Assembly: GCF_036346855.1 (NCBI RefSeq)
Contig: NZ_CP107841.1
Location: forward strand, 8,436,001-8,500,000
Direction of reading: 5' to 3'
DNA from: Streptomyces europaeiscabiei
GTDB lineage: Bacteria; Actinomycetota; Actinomycetes; Streptomycetales; Streptomycetaceae
DNA length: 64,000 nt
Shown: one piece after another, positions 1 through 8,936 of the stretch
How positions within the stretch are numbered: position 1 is the stretch's first letter
Layout: every line of letters begins with the position of its first letter
Notes under the pieces: generated by a model
What the model saw: the letters and a program-made list of their open reading frames with translations, nothing else
What the model was told of the DNA's origin: nothing
Database searches by the model: none
Translations under genes and position numbers: made by a program

Positions 1-22
1 ACAAGCCACGACGCTCCGGCAC

Positions 23-49
23 GTAGGCAGGTAGGCAGGTAGGCAGGTA
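23..49. repeat. 8-bp tandem repeat
   Basis: Three direct copies of GGCAGGTA lie side by side just before a strong hairpin. No coding role is visible; it looks like a simple intergenic microsatellite. Confidence 0.6.
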
Positions 50-54
50 TGCGG

Positions 55-91
55 GCCGCCCCCTCACCCCCGGCGGGGGTGAGGGGGCGGC
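55..91. terminator. strong intrinsic terminator hairpin
   Basis: A perfect 17-bp inverted repeat (left arm 55-71, right arm 75-91) is closed by a 3-nt loop GGC. There is no T-run, as is usual in Streptomyces. It sits about 100 nt beyond the stop of the minus-strand SDR gene, so it can end that transcript, and it could also end one entering from the left of the window. Confidence 0.75.
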
Positions 92-189
92 AAGCCCCCA
101 GACGCAGTCCGGGGTCGAAGGGCAGCGCTCCTGGGGGACAGGACAGGACGGGGCGGGGCGGGGCGGTTAGGGGCGGCGGGGCGATCCCC

Positions 190-993
190 TCACGCCGCAT
201 GCCCCCCGTCCACCGAGAACTCCGCCCCGGTCACATACTCCGCCCCCGCCAGATACACCACCATCGACGCCACTTCCGCAGCCGTCCCGAACCTCCCCAG
301 CGCGGTCATCCCCGCCTGCCCCGCCGCATACGGCCCGCCCGCCGGATTCATGTCCGTGTCCGTCGGCCCCGGATGCACGACGTTCGCGGTGATCCCCCGC
401 CCACCCAGCTCCCTGGCCAGCGCCTTCGTCAACCCGACCAGCGCCGACTTGCTCATCGCGTAGAGCGTCCCGCCGGGACCGGGCACCCGCTGCGTCATAC
501 ACGTCCCCACGGTGATGATCCGACCGCCGCGCCCCATCCGGGCCGCGGCGGCCTGGGACGCCAGGAAGACCCCCCGCACGTTCACGGCGAGCACCCGGTC
601 CACCTCGGCGAGCGGCAGGCTCTCCAGTGGCCCCAGCACCCCGACGCCGACGTTGTTCACGAGCACGTCCAGCCGCCCGCCCAGCGCCTCGGCCGCCAGG
701 CGCACCGCGCCCGCCGCCTCCTCGGGGTCCCCGGAGTCCGCGCGCAGGGCCACTCCCCGCCGCCCGAGCGCCTCCACGGCCCGTACGACCTCCTCGGCCC
801 CCTCCTTGCCGCGTATGTACGTGACCGCCACGTCCGCGCCGTCCCGGGCCAGCCGCACCGCCGTGGCGGCACCGATGCCACGGCTGCCGCCGGTCACGAG
901 TGCGACCTTGCCGTCGAGGGGCCGGCCGCCCCGCGAGAGGGCGCCGTCGTTCGACGGGCCGCCGTCGTTCAGATTTCCGTTCGCTTCAGTCAT
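190..993 (-). CDS. SDR-family NAD(P)-dependent oxidoreductase
   Basis: Classical short-chain dehydrogenase/reductase of 267 aa, the usual length plus a 25-residue Gly/Asn-rich leader. The Rossmann motif TGGSRGIG is at residues 34-41, NNVG at 113-116 and the catalytic pair Y178/K182 in the YxxxK motif (YAMSK). The residue 14 before the tyrosine, where related enzymes have the catalytic serine, is Thr164 (sequence VGTC). A cytosolic carbonyl or alcohol redox enzyme is expected; the substrate cannot be told. The ATG at 993 has only a G-rich stretch as ribosome-binding site, and an internal start near residue 25 is possible. It is divergent from the DHFR-like gene at 1235, with 241 nt between. 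Confidence 0.9.
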   Translation of the reverse strand: MTEANGNLNDGGPSNDGALSRGGRPLDGKVALVTGGSRGIGAATAVRLARDGADVAVTYIRGKEGAEEVVRAVEALGRRGVALRADSGDPEEAAGAVRLAAEALGGRLDVLVNNVGVGVLGPLESLPLAEVDRVLAVNVRGVFLASQAAAARMGRGGRIITVGTCMTQRVPGPGGTLYAMSKSALVGLTKALARELGGRGITANVVHPGPTDTDMNPAGGPYAAGQAGMTALGRFGTAAEVASMVVYLAGAEYVTGAEFSVDGGHAA

Positions 994-1234
994 GCCCCCA
1001 TCCCACTCCCGACCCCGCCCGACCGCTGGCGGGGAACGGACGTCGAGGTCCCGCCCGGGTGTTCCGCGGCATCGGATCCTCGGCCCACCGATGAGTTGCG
1101 GGCACTACCGGGGTCTGCCCTGATGACAAAAGAGCTCACGGACACGGACCCACCGGACAACGGACCCACCGGACAACGGACGCTCGGCCGGACAACGGCC
1201 CTCCGCCCCCGCGCATCGAAAGCAGGCACCCACC

Positions 1235-1861
1235 ATGGGCAAGCTCTCCCTCACCTCCTTCGTCACCCTCGACGGCGTCCACCAGGCCCCCGGCGGCCCC
1301 AACGAGGACCGCCGCGACGGCTTCGAACAGGGCGGCTGGAGTGTCCCGTACGGGGACGAGGACTTCGGACGGTTCATCGACGGAGTCTTCGGCCGCGTCG
1401 GCGCCTTCCTGCTGGGCCGCAGGACGTACGAGATCTTCGCCGCCCACTGGCCGAAGGTCACCGACCCGGCGGACCCTGTCGCGGGGAAGCTCAACTCCCT
1501 GCCCAAGTACGTCGTTTCGAACACCGTCACCAACCCCGAATGGAAGGGCACGACCGTGCTCTCGGGCGACCTCGCCAAGGAGGTCACCGCCCTCAAGGAG
1601 CGCACCGACGGCGAGGTACAGGTCCACGGCAGCGGAGACCTCGCGAGGTCGTTGCTCGCCCTCGACCTGGTCGACACCCTGCACCTGCTGACGTTCCCGG
1701 TCGTCCTCGGCGCGGGCCGCCGCCTCTTCGCCGAGGGTGCTCTCCCGACAGCGTTCCGCCATGCCGGGGGCAGCATCACGAGCACCGGCGTCTCGATCCA
1801 GTCCTACGAGCGTGTGGGTCGCCCCGAGTACGGCACATACGAACTCCCGGAGAACGCCTGA
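1235..1861 (+). CDS. dihydrofolate reductase / RibD C-terminal family protein
   Basis: A 208-aa protein with the DHFR-like (RibD_C) fold: N-terminal strand LSLTSFVTLDGV, a glycine-rich LLGRRTYEIF segment near residue 55, and the later VHGSGDLARSLL and TFPVVLGAGRRLF segments typical of this family. Streptomyces genomes carry many such stand-alone proteins, probably NADPH-dependent reductases, and most are not true dihydrofolate reductases. It follows a 240-nt divergent promoter region shared with the SDR gene. The family is clear; the substrate is unknown. Confidence 0.88.
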   Translation: MGKLSLTSFVTLDGVHQAPGGPNEDRRDGFEQGGWSVPYGDEDFGRFIDGVFGRVGAFLLGRRTYEIFAAHWPKVTDPADPVAGKLNSLPKYVVSNTVTNPEWKGTTVLSGDLAKEVTALKERTDGEVQVHGSGDLARSLLALDLVDTLHLLTFPVVLGAGRRLFAEGALPTAFRHAGGSITSTGVSIQSYERVGRPEYGTYELPENA

Positions 1862-2359
1862 CCTGCGACGGGCCGCCCGCGGTCGACGGTGTGAAGATCG
1901 TGGGTGCCCTCGTGAACTCAGGTCGACTCCCTGAGGACTTATCGGACGCGCCCGAAGAATCATGGAACTTGTCATTGACATGTCACTGTCTACGCGCGTC
2001 ATCATGTGGCCATGCGATTCCCCCCACGAGCAACACGCTCACGAGCAACACGCTCACGAGCAACACACATCGGAGCGGCAGCCGCCCTCCTGTCCGCCCC
2101 CCGGGCCGGCGGCACCGTCGCCGCCGCCCTGGGGGGCGCCGCCACGACCGCCGTCGGCGGCACCGCCGCCCCCTACGCGTCCTTCGACCTGGCCGACCAC
2201 GACTGCTGAGCCCCAGCCCCAGCCCCGGACCCCGTCGGGTCCGGCGTCATCCGTCCCGGCCGTCTGTTCATCCCCCACCGGGCAGACGGCCGGGCGGGCC
2301 GCCGCTCACCGGACGGTCGCCGCTGTCACCACGTCACCCGGGCTTCCGGCTCTCCGGTA
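1862..2359. other. intergenic region with promoter-like motif and small ORF
   Basis: About 500 nt without a convincing conserved gene. TTGACATGTCACTGTCTACG at 1976-1995 looks like a -35-type promoter element shortly before the small reading frame at 2006. The tandem 15-bp repeat ACGAGCAACACGCTC occupies about 2027-2062 inside that frame. Past 2209 only low-information GC-rich sequence is seen. Confidence 0.4.
2006..2209 (+). CDS. possible small secreted peptide or gene remnant
   Basis: A 67-aa frame beginning GTG (2006) or ATG (2012). It has an Arg-rich N-terminus built by a 15-bp repeat (RATRS repeated), then an Ala/Gly/Leu-rich stretch that could act as an export signal, and ends DLADHDC. 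The promoter-like sequence just upstream supports transcription. The composition is simple and I recognise no family, so it could equally be a decayed secreted-protein gene or chance. Confidence 0.3.
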   Translation: MAMRFPPRATRSRATRSRATHIGAAAALLSAPRAGGTVAAALGGAATTAVGGTAAPYASFDLADHDC

Positions 2360-2563
2360 TCAGCCGGACTTCCGGCTCTCGGCCGCCGCGAACAGGGCGA
2401 GCGCCAGGACGATCAGCGCGATGCTCACATAGATCTCGTAGCCGTCCAGGGTGCTCCACCGCTGTGTCACCCCCCACCCCAGCTTGCCGGTGAGTTCGTA
2501 CACGAGACCGCCGGCGCCCTGCAGCAGGGCGAGGACGCCGAGAAACTCCAACAACTGCTTCAT
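2360..2563 (-). CDS. small integral membrane protein
   Basis: A 67-aa protein starting MKQLLEFLG with two hydrophobic helices: about residues 4-22 (FLGVLALLQGAGGLVYEL) and 42-60 (YVSIALIVLALALFAAAE). Between them lies a short polar loop. I chose the ATG at 2563 because the first helix begins there; a start 33 nt upstream would add a charged leader. Function unknown. It is divergent from the sensor kinase at 2743. Confidence 0.6.
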   Translation of the reverse strand: MKQLLEFLGVLALLQGAGGLVYELTGKLGWGVTQRWSTLDGYEIYVSIALIVLALALFAAAESRKSG

Positions 2564-2742
2564 GTCCAGGATCCTCGCCCCGCGGTCCGCCCACATTCAT
2601 CGGCCGCGGGGCGGGGCCTGTCCGACGGGAGTACCGATCCGCGGCGCGGCGGGTCGCCGAAAGTCGACGAGCCCACGACTTTGGTCGCGATCACCGGCGG
2701 AGGGGAGGTGGCGGCGGCCGTCTCTGCGTAGATTTGTCGACC

Positions 2743-4008
2743 GTGAGTGGTGACAAGCCGGCGCAGGAGCCCCCGACCTTCCCGAGGCGGAGCTGGCTGT
2801 TGCCGTCGGCCCTGCTCGACCCCGACCCCGGCCGGGGTCCCGGCCACGACTCCGACCGCCCCGGAAGGCGGCCCAAGCGGACCGCGCGCGACTGGGTCGT
2901 CGACTTCACCTGCTTCCTGCTGGCCGTGCTCATCGGTCTCCTGGGTGCGGACACGGTCAGGAACGAGCCCGACCTGCCGCAGGCCTTCGCCGTCCTCGAC
3001 CAGGTGCTGGGCGCGCTCGCCTGCGCCGCCGTCTGGCTGCGCCGGCGCTGGCCCGTCGGTCTCGCCGTGGCGATGGTCCCGGTCTGCTTCGTCTCCAACA
3101 CCGCGGGCGGCGCCGGCCTGGTCGCCCTCTTCACCCTCACCGTGCACCGGCCCTTCCGGTACGTGGCATGGATCGGCGGCGTGTCCCTCGCCCTCAACCC
3201 GCTGTTCTTCTGGCTGCGCCCCGACCCGGACGTCACCTACCCCTGGTCGGTCATCCTCACCGTGCTGCTCACCGCCGCCATCGTCGGCTGGGGCATGTTC
3301 GTGCGCTCCAAGCGGCAGCTCATGCTGAGCTTCCGGGACCGCGCCCGGCGCGCCGAGACGGAGGCGGCGCTCCGGGCCGAGCAGGCGCAACGCCTCGCCC
3401 GCGAGGCCATCGCGCGCGAGATGCACGACGTCCTGGCGCACCGCCTGACCCTGCTGAGCGTGCACGCGGGCGCGCTGGAGTTCCGGCCCGACGCACCCCG
3501 CGCCGAGATCGTCCGTGCGGCGGGCGTCATCCGGGAGAGCGCCCACGAGGCCCTGCAGGATCTACGGGAGATCATCGGGGTGCTGCGCGCGGGCGAGCCC
3601 GACGACGCGGGGCGCCCCCAGCCGACCCTCGCCGCGCTCGACACGCTCGTCTCCGAGTGCCGCGAGGCCGGCATGAAGGTCGCCCTCGACCAGCACGTCA
3701 CCGACCGTGCCGCCGTCCCCGCCGCCGTCGGCCGTACCGCCTACCGCATCGCCCAGGAGTGCCTGACCAACGCCCGAAAGCACGCCCCCGGCGCCGAGGT
3801 CACCGTCACCGTCGCGGGCGCCCCCGGCGACGGACTCACCGTCTCCGTGCGCAACCCGGCGCCTCCTGGGGAGGTCCCGCCCGTCCCCGGCTCCGGTCAG
3901 GGCCTCATCGGCCTCACCGAACGCGCCACACTGGCCGGGGGCCGCCTCGACCACGGACCCGAGCGGGACGGCGGGTTCGCGGTGCGGGCCTGGCTGCCCT
4001 GGGTCTGA
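2743..4008 (+). CDS. sensor histidine kinase, NarL/LuxR-pair type
   Basis: About 421 aa. Hydrophobic helices between residues 50 and 190 form a membrane sensor region, followed by a HisKA_3 dimerisation helix with the phospho-acceptor His in the motif EMHDVLAHRL (about residue 228) and an HATPase_c domain ending in GQGLIGLTERATLAGG. It should autophosphorylate and pass phosphate to a NarL-type regulator; the nearest candidate is at 6489, two genes away. A TAGATT hexamer at 2729-2734 lies 8 nt before GTG 2743 and there is no ribosome-binding site, which suggests a leaderless transcript. A TTG at 2734 is an alternative start. Confidence 0.9.
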   Translation: MSGDKPAQEPPTFPRRSWLLPSALLDPDPGRGPGHDSDRPGRRPKRTARDWVVDFTCFLLAVLIGLLGADTVRNEPDLPQAFAVLDQVLGALACAAVWLRRRWPVGLAVAMVPVCFVSNTAGGAGLVALFTLTVHRPFRYVAWIGGVSLALNPLFFWLRPDPDVTYPWSVILTVLLTAAIVGWGMFVRSKRQLMLSFRDRARRAETEAALRAEQAQRLAREAIAREMHDVLAHRLTLLSVHAGALEFRPDAPRAEIVRAAGVIRESAHEALQDLREIIGVLRAGEPDDAGRPQPTLAALDTLVSECREAGMKVALDQHVTDRAAVPAAVGRTAYRIAQECLTNARKHAPGAEVTVTVAGAPGDGLTVSVRNPAPPGEVPPVPGSGQGLIGLTERATLAGGRLDHGPERDGGFAVRAWLPWV

Positions 4009-4110
4009 CCACGGGCTTCGACCGGCGGCCGGGCACCGGCCGCGTTCCTGGGCCGAACACGGGCATCGGTGTGCGCGACGCCATCTCGTTCTCCATGATT
4101 GCGAGTTGAC

Positions 4111-4185
4111 TCGCACGACCCGTACGACTCGCACAACGCGTAGGCGCGACGTGTACGAGTCGTGCGACGCGTACGAGCCGTGCGA
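4111..4185. repeat. imperfect 24-bp inverted repeat
   Basis: Arms 4111-4134 and 4162-4185 match at 20 of 24 positions in inverted orientation. The inner segments can form alternative pairings through CGACTCG (4125-4131) and CGAGTCG (4156-4162). It lies between the kinase stop and the ribosome-binding site of the next gene, so it may be a terminator, an attenuator or an operator. Confidence 0.55.
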
Positions 4186-4231
4186 ACCGTTCGGCACAGA
4201 ACACCTGGTGGGTCTCGGGAGGGACAGCAGA

Positions 4232-5260
4232 GTGAGTTTCGGGGGACAGAACCAGTATCAGCCGCCCTGGCAGCCGAACGGAGGGCCGTACCCCCCGCCT
4301 CCACCACCACCCCAGGGTCCGTATGGCCCGCCCCAGCCGGGCCCGCCGTACGGCCCAGGTTCCCCATATCCGTATGGGACTCATCCCTGTGCCCCACAGC
4401 CGCCGCCCACGCTCGTGCGGCGGTTGCGGGAGGACGAATGGCCGCCACTGAGGGAGTTCCTGAGTGGGCTGCGGTTGCACGGCTGCCTCTGGGCGATGGC
4501 CGTGATGTGCGCCTGGCCGATGGTGTTCGGTCTGCTGGTGGGCTACCCGCTGGCCCGCTCGGCCCGCCGCCCGGCCCGGCGGATCTTCCCCTCCCGCGCC
4601 CGTCACCGTTTGCTGGACGACGACGTGACGCGGCTGCAGCGCAGACGGGCCTGGACGGCCACCGTGATGTCCCTGGTGATCCTTGCGGCGTACGGCAAGC
4701 CCGAGGACGTGGACCAGGCCCAACAGCAGTTCACGATGCGGCTGTTCATCACCCCCTGGCTGCTGCTCCTCAGCGCGCCCGTGGTCGTCGCGGCCCTCTT
4801 CCGCTGGTCGTCGCCGGCCACGCGACGGGCCATGCGCGCCCCGCTGCGCACCGCCGGGAAATCGGCCCTGTGGTACGTCGGCGCCTTCACCGCCGTGCCG
4901 CTCCTCGGCGGGGCGATCTACTACACACGCACCTACCCGGGGAAGGACATGAACGTCTGGGCGCCGTTCGCCCTCCTCGTGCCGCTGCTCTGGGTACTGC
5001 TCTTCATCGCCTTCGCCTCCGGGCCCGCCGTGCGCAGCGCCTTCAACACCGTCGACGTGCACCCGGCGCTCCCCGCGCTGCTCACCGGCGGACTGGTGTG
5101 GGAGTTCTCCGCCATCAACCTGGCCTTCGGCGGGCTGCCGCCGGGCCCGCCCCTGGTCCAGCTCGCCGCCCTCGTCGGCGGCCCGGCCTCGGTGACCGCC
5201 GTCGCGTGGTGGGAGGTACGCCGCCTGCGCACCCGGTACGGGGTACGCCTGCGCGGCTGA
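4232..5260 (+). CDS. proline-rich multi-pass membrane protein
   Basis: A 342-aa protein starting at GTG 4232, preceded by a good ribosome-binding site (GGGAGGG at 4217-4223). The first 60 residues are Pro/Gly/Tyr/Gln-rich with a run of Pro, typical of cytoplasmic N-termini of Streptomyces membrane proteins. Six or so hydrophobic segments follow, for example LWAMAVMCAWPMVFGLLVG, TPWLLLLSAPVVVAALF, APFALLVPLLWVLLFIAF and PALLTGGLVWEFSAINLAF. No enzymatic motif is visible. It is separated from the kinase by the inverted repeat and may or may not belong to its regulon. Confidence 0.8.
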   Translation: MSFGGQNQYQPPWQPNGGPYPPPPPPPQGPYGPPQPGPPYGPGSPYPYGTHPCAPQPPPTLVRRLREDEWPPLREFLSGLRLHGCLWAMAVMCAWPMVFGLLVGYPLARSARRPARRIFPSRARHRLLDDDVTRLQRRRAWTATVMSLVILAAYGKPEDVDQAQQQFTMRLFITPWLLLLSAPVVVAALFRWSSPATRRAMRAPLRTAGKSALWYVGAFTAVPLLGGAIYYTRTYPGKDMNVWAPFALLVPLLWVLLFIAFASGPAVRSAFNTVDVHPALPALLTGGLVWEFSAINLAFGGLPPGPPLVQLAALVGGPASVTAVAWWEVRRLRTRYGVRLRG

Positions 5261-5334
5261 GGGGCGTCCGGCCGGTACCGACCACGCCGCACTCCGCGGA
5301 CACAGGCCGGCCGAGGGGCCCTTACACGGTCCGG

Positions 5335-6363
5335 TCAGGCCGTACGCGGCACCACGCGCTGCCCCGCGGACCCGTACACCCACGCCGACGCCTCGTCGAT
5401 GAAATCGCCGGGGAAGCCGAGGCGGAAGGCGGTGGTCTCCTCCAGCCGGGCCAGTACCTCCTCGGGGAGGACGAGCCGGGCGGCACCGAGATTGTCCATG
5501 AGCTGCTCGACGCGGCGGGCGCCGAGGATGGGGTGCACGGCGGGGGAGTGGGCCATGGTCCAGGCGATCGCGATCTGGGCCGGGGTGGCGCCGAGTTCGT
5601 CCGCGGCGCTCTGCACGGCCTCCGCGACCGCCCGCTCACGGTCCCCGATCGACTCGGCGGACAGTCGGGTCGCGGTGCCCGGCGTCACCCCGCCCGGGCG
5701 GGTGTACTTGCCGGACAGGACGCCGTTCTGCAGGGGACTCCAGGCCGCCACCGACATGCCGAACGCCTCCGCCATCGGCAGCAGCTCACGCTCGATGTCC
5801 CGGTTGAGCAGGCTGTACGGCACCTGGAGCGCCGACAGCGCCGACCAACCCCGCCATTCGGCCAGGGTGTTGGCGCGCGAGACCACCCAGGCGGGGGCGT
5901 CCGAGATGCCGACGTACAGCACCTTCCCGGACCGTACGGCGTCGTCGAGGGCGCGCATCGTCTCCTCGACCGGGGTGTTCCGGTCCCAGATGTGCACCCA
6001 GTAGATGTCGATGTAGTCGGTGCCCAGGCGCCGCAGGCTCGTCTCCAGGGACAGCGCGAGGTTCTTGCGGTGGTTGCCCGCGGCGTTGGGGTCGCTGCCG
6101 TCGCGGGAGACGGTGTACTTGGTGGACAGCACGAACCGGTCGCGCCGCCCCTTGAGGAGTTCGCCGACGATCCGCTCGCTCTCCCCGCCCCGGTAGTTGA
6201 CCGCCGTGTCGATCACATTGCCGCCGGCCTCCGCGTACACGTCGAGGATCCGCGCGCACTCCTCCGGGGGCGCCCCCACTCCACCCTGCTCCCCGAACGT
6301 CATGGCGCCGAGGAACAGCTCGGAGACGCGGAGCCCGGTCCGGCCCAGGAGTCGGTAACGCAC
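5335..6363 (-). CDS. aldo/keto reductase
   Basis: A 342-aa NADPH-dependent reductase of the TIM-barrel AKR superfamily, of the YajO/YghZ-like length. N-terminal MRYRLLGRTGLRVSELFLG is diagnostic. The catalytic tetrad is visible as Asp and Tyr in VIDTAVNYRGG, Lys in FVLSTKY and His in YWVHIWD. Substrates are normally aldehydes or sugars and cannot be specified. It is transcribed convergently with the membrane protein at 4232 and divergently from the response regulator at 6489. Confidence 0.93.
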   Translation of the reverse strand: MRYRLLGRTGLRVSELFLGAMTFGEQGGVGAPPEECARILDVYAEAGGNVIDTAVNYRGGESERIVGELLKGRRDRFVLSTKYTVSRDGSDPNAAGNHRKNLALSLETSLRRLGTDYIDIYWVHIWDRNTPVEETMRALDDAVRSGKVLYVGISDAPAWVVSRANTLAEWRGWSALSALQVPYSLLNRDIERELLPMAEAFGMSVAAWSPLQNGVLSGKYTRPGGVTPGTATRLSAESIGDRERAVAEAVQSAADELGATPAQIAIAWTMAHSPAVHPILGARRVEQLMDNLGAARLVLPEEVLARLEETTAFRLGFPGDFIDEASAWVYGSAGQRVVPRTA

Positions 6364-6488
6364 CCAAAACCTCCGTCAGTTGAATGGCGTACCGACCGAC
6401 ACTAACGGGTCGGCCCAGGACAACGCGGCGGTCCGGGCGCGGCGTCATTACGGTAGTGCTCCATGACCGACATCCGAACGGTGGGCCG

Positions 6489-7160
6489 ATGACCGCGATC
6501 CGACTGCTCCTCGTCGACGACGACCCTCTCGTGCGCGCCGGCCTCTCCTTCATGCTGGGCGGCGCCGACGACATCGAGATCGTGGGCGAGGGCGCCGACG
6601 GCGACGAGGTGGACGCCCTCGTCGACCGTACGCACCCCGATGTCGTCCTCATGGACATCCGGATGCCGACCGTCGACGGCCTCTCCGCCACCGAGCGGCT
6701 CCGCACCCGCGCGGACGCGCCCCAGGTCGTCGTCCTCACCACCTTCCACGCCGACGACCAGGTCCTGCGCGCCCTGCGCGCGGGCGCCGCCGGTTTCGTC
6801 CTCAAGGACACCCCGCCCGCCGACATCGTCGAGGCGGTGCGGCGGGTCGCGGCCGGTGACCCCGTGCTCTCACCCGCGGTCACCCGCCGGCTCATGGCAC
6901 ACGCCGCCGGCAGCGCCCCCGACACCCGCGGCGCCACCGCGCGCTCCCGCGTCGCCACCCTCAACGACCGCGAACGCGAGGTCGCCGTCGCCGTCGGACG
7001 CGGCTTCTCCAACGCCGAGATCGCCGCCGAACTCTTCATGAGCGTCGCCACCGTCAAGACGCACGTCTCCCGCATCCTCGCCAAACTCGACCTCAACAAC
7101 CGGGTGCAGATCGCCCTGTTGACCTACGACGCGGGGCTGTTGGAGGACGGCGGGCGCTAG
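6489..7160 (+). CDS. NarL/LuxR-family response regulator
   Basis: A 223-aa two-domain regulator. The receiver domain starts MTAIRLLLVDDDPLVRAG, with the acidic pocket at D10-D12, phospho-acceptor D56 (VLMDIRMP) and the conserved Lys in FVLKDTPP. The C-terminal LuxR helix-turn-helix spans about 157-210 (LNDREREVAVAVGRG, then VKTHVSRILAKL). ATG 6489 fits the start of the domain; the frame is open further upstream but that part has no homology. It probably partners the HisKA_3 kinase at 2743, although two unrelated genes separate them. Confidence 0.92.
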   Translation: MTAIRLLLVDDDPLVRAGLSFMLGGADDIEIVGEGADGDEVDALVDRTHPDVVLMDIRMPTVDGLSATERLRTRADAPQVVVLTTFHADDQVLRALRAGAAGFVLKDTPPADIVEAVRRVAAGDPVLSPAVTRRLMAHAAGSAPDTRGATARSRVATLNDREREVAVAVGRGFSNAEIAAELFMSVATVKTHVSRILAKLDLNNRVQIALLTYDAGLLEDGGR

Positions 7161-7283
7161 GACGGCGGGGCGCCAGGACGACGGGGCGCCAGGGGGACAC
7201 GTACCGCCGGGGGCGGGAGGCCGGGGTGCGGGAGCGGGCACTCCTGGGTGGACCCGGGCGTTGTACGGGCGAGGGGGAGACTC

Positions 7284-8474
7284 ATGGGACACACACAGGT
7301 GATCGATCTGGGGGAGTACGGGCCGGGGTTCACCGAGAACCCGCATCCCGTCTACGCCGAGCTGCGAGAGCGCGGCCCCGTGCACCGGGTCCGGCTGCCG
7401 AAGCACGACGCACACCACGAGGTCTGGCTCGTCGTCGGGTACGAGGAGGCACGGGCGGCGCTCGCCGACCCCCGGCTGTCGAAGGACGGCTCGAAGGTCG
7501 GGGTGACGTTCCTCGACGAGGAGCTGATCGGCAAGTACCTGCTGGTCGCCGACCCGCCCCAGCACACCCGGCTGCGCGGGCTGATCGCCCGGGAGTTCAC
7601 CGGACGCCGGGTCGAGCGGCTGCGGCCGAGGGTCCAGGAGATCACCGACTCGCTGCTGGAAGCGATGGTGCCGCAGGGCCGCGCCGATCTGGTGGAGTCG
7701 TTCGCCCACCCGCTGCCGCTCACCGTCATCTGCGAGCTGCTCGGTGTGCCCGAGTTCGACCGGGTGGCCTTCCGCAAGCTGTCCACTGAGGCGGTGGCGC
7801 CGACCAGCGGCGAGAGCGAGTACGAGGCCTTCGTCCAGCTCGCCGCCTATCTGCGCGAGTTGATCGAGGACAAGCGGTGCTCCCCGCCCGCCGACGACCT
7901 CCTGAGCGCCCTGATCCGGACGACGGACGAGGGCGGCGACCGCCTGTCGCCCGAGGAACTGCGCGGCATGGCGTTCATCCTCCTCATCGCCGGCCACGAG
8001 ACCACGGTCAACCTCATCACCGGCGCCGTCCACGCGCTCCTCACCCATCCGGGGCAACTCGCCGAGGTGCGGGCCGACATGAGCCTCGTCGACGCGGTCG
8101 TGGAGGAGACCCTGCGTCACGAGGGCCCGGTGGAGAACGCGACGTTCCGCTTTGCCGCCGAGCCGCTCGACATAGGCGGCACGGCCATCGCGGCGGGCGA
8201 CTCGGTGATGATCGGCCTGGCCGCCGCCGACCGCGACGGCACCCGCTATCCCGCCCCCGACCGCTTCGACCTCCACCGGGACACCCGCGGTCACCTCGCC
8301 TTCGGCCACGGCATCCACTACTGCCTCGGCGCGCCCCTCGCCCGCCTGGAGGCCCGCGTGGCCCTCCGTGCCCTCCTGGAGCGCTGCCCCGACCTGACCC
8401 TCGACGGCCCACCGGGTGACTGGCTGCCGGGAATGCTGATACGGGGAGTACGGAGCCTGCCTCTGCGCTGGTGA
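7284..8474 (+). CDS. cytochrome P450 monooxygenase
   Basis: A 396-aa soluble bacterial P450. The I-helix oxygen-activation motif GHETT is at residues 237-241, the ExxR-type segment is EETLRHEGPV, and the haem-binding loop FGHGIHYCLG has its proximal ligand Cys347. ATG 7284 is preceded by the purine-rich site GAGGGGGAGA (7271-7280). Length and the conserved APLARLEARVAL helix place it with the CYP105/107-type class found in secondary metabolism. No ferredoxin or biosynthetic genes adjoin it, so redox partners must be supplied in trans and the substrate is unknown. Confidence 0.95.
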   Translation: MGHTQVIDLGEYGPGFTENPHPVYAELRERGPVHRVRLPKHDAHHEVWLVVGYEEARAALADPRLSKDGSKVGVTFLDEELIGKYLLVADPPQHTRLRGLIAREFTGRRVERLRPRVQEITDSLLEAMVPQGRADLVESFAHPLPLTVICELLGVPEFDRVAFRKLSTEAVAPTSGESEYEAFVQLAAYLRELIEDKRCSPPADDLLSALIRTTDEGGDRLSPEELRGMAFILLIAGHETTVNLITGAVHALLTHPGQLAEVRADMSLVDAVVEETLRHEGPVENATFRFAAEPLDIGGTAIAAGDSVMIGLAAADRDGTRYPAPDRFDLHRDTRGHLAFGHGIHYCLGAPLARLEARVALRALLERCPDLTLDGPPGDWLPGMLIRGVRSLPLRW

Positions 8475-8936
8475 GAGTGTCCTCTCGCCCCCGCCGCCCC
8501 TACCCGTTCCATCCCCGGAGGGCACCCCCGGACCCCCGAAGAAGCGTGTGTGCGCCCTCTACGGTCGAGTGGGCGGCGATTCGCCCCCCGGGCTGGTCCT
8601 CGAACGCCGGAGAGGCCGAGTTCTGCCCGGCCGGGGCGAGACACCTGATCGGCCTGAAGCTCCTTCGACGGTACTGGGGGCGCTGTGCCGGGGTCGAATG
8701 AAGCCGCCCCCGCAGGGGCTGGCGGTGCCCGAGGACGCCCCGGTGCGGTGCGGTGCTCGGACACCTCGGCCTGGGGCCGGGGGCGCGCCCCCGGTCTTCA
8801 GGGGCGCGGGGAACTGCGCGACAGGCCGCGACGCATCCGCATCCGCATCCGCATCCGCGGCACCACGCAAACCATCCGGACCGGGGCGGACGAGCCTGCG
8901 GACGGGGGCGGGCGAGCCTACGGACCGGGGCCGGGG
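8475..8936. other. intergenic region with dispersed repeats
   Basis: 460 nt between the P450 and the minus-strand dehydrogenase. It carries one copy of a dispersed element (8796-8821), four GCATCC hexamers in tandem (about 8833-8857) and GC-rich sequence containing TCCTCGAACGCCGG, which I remember as common between Streptomyces genes. No protein gene is supported. Confidence 0.5.
8796..8821 (+). repeat. dispersed intergenic repeat, copy 1
   Basis: Core AGGGGCGCGGGGAACTGCGC. The same core recurs at 10866-10891, twice in opposite orientations at 39315-39433, and as a degenerate hairpin at 47621-47651. All copies are between genes, next to gene ends. Confidence 0.7.

Noticed and set aside
2027..2062. 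Short tandem repeat as a possible CRISPR array
   Set aside because: Units are contiguous 15-mers with no spacers. No CRISPR array was seen anywhere in the window.
49..2493. Long 814-codon plus-strand frame
   Set aside because: It runs antisense through the clear SDR gene and across the DHFR-like gene in the wrong frame; high-GC codon bias creates such shadow frames.
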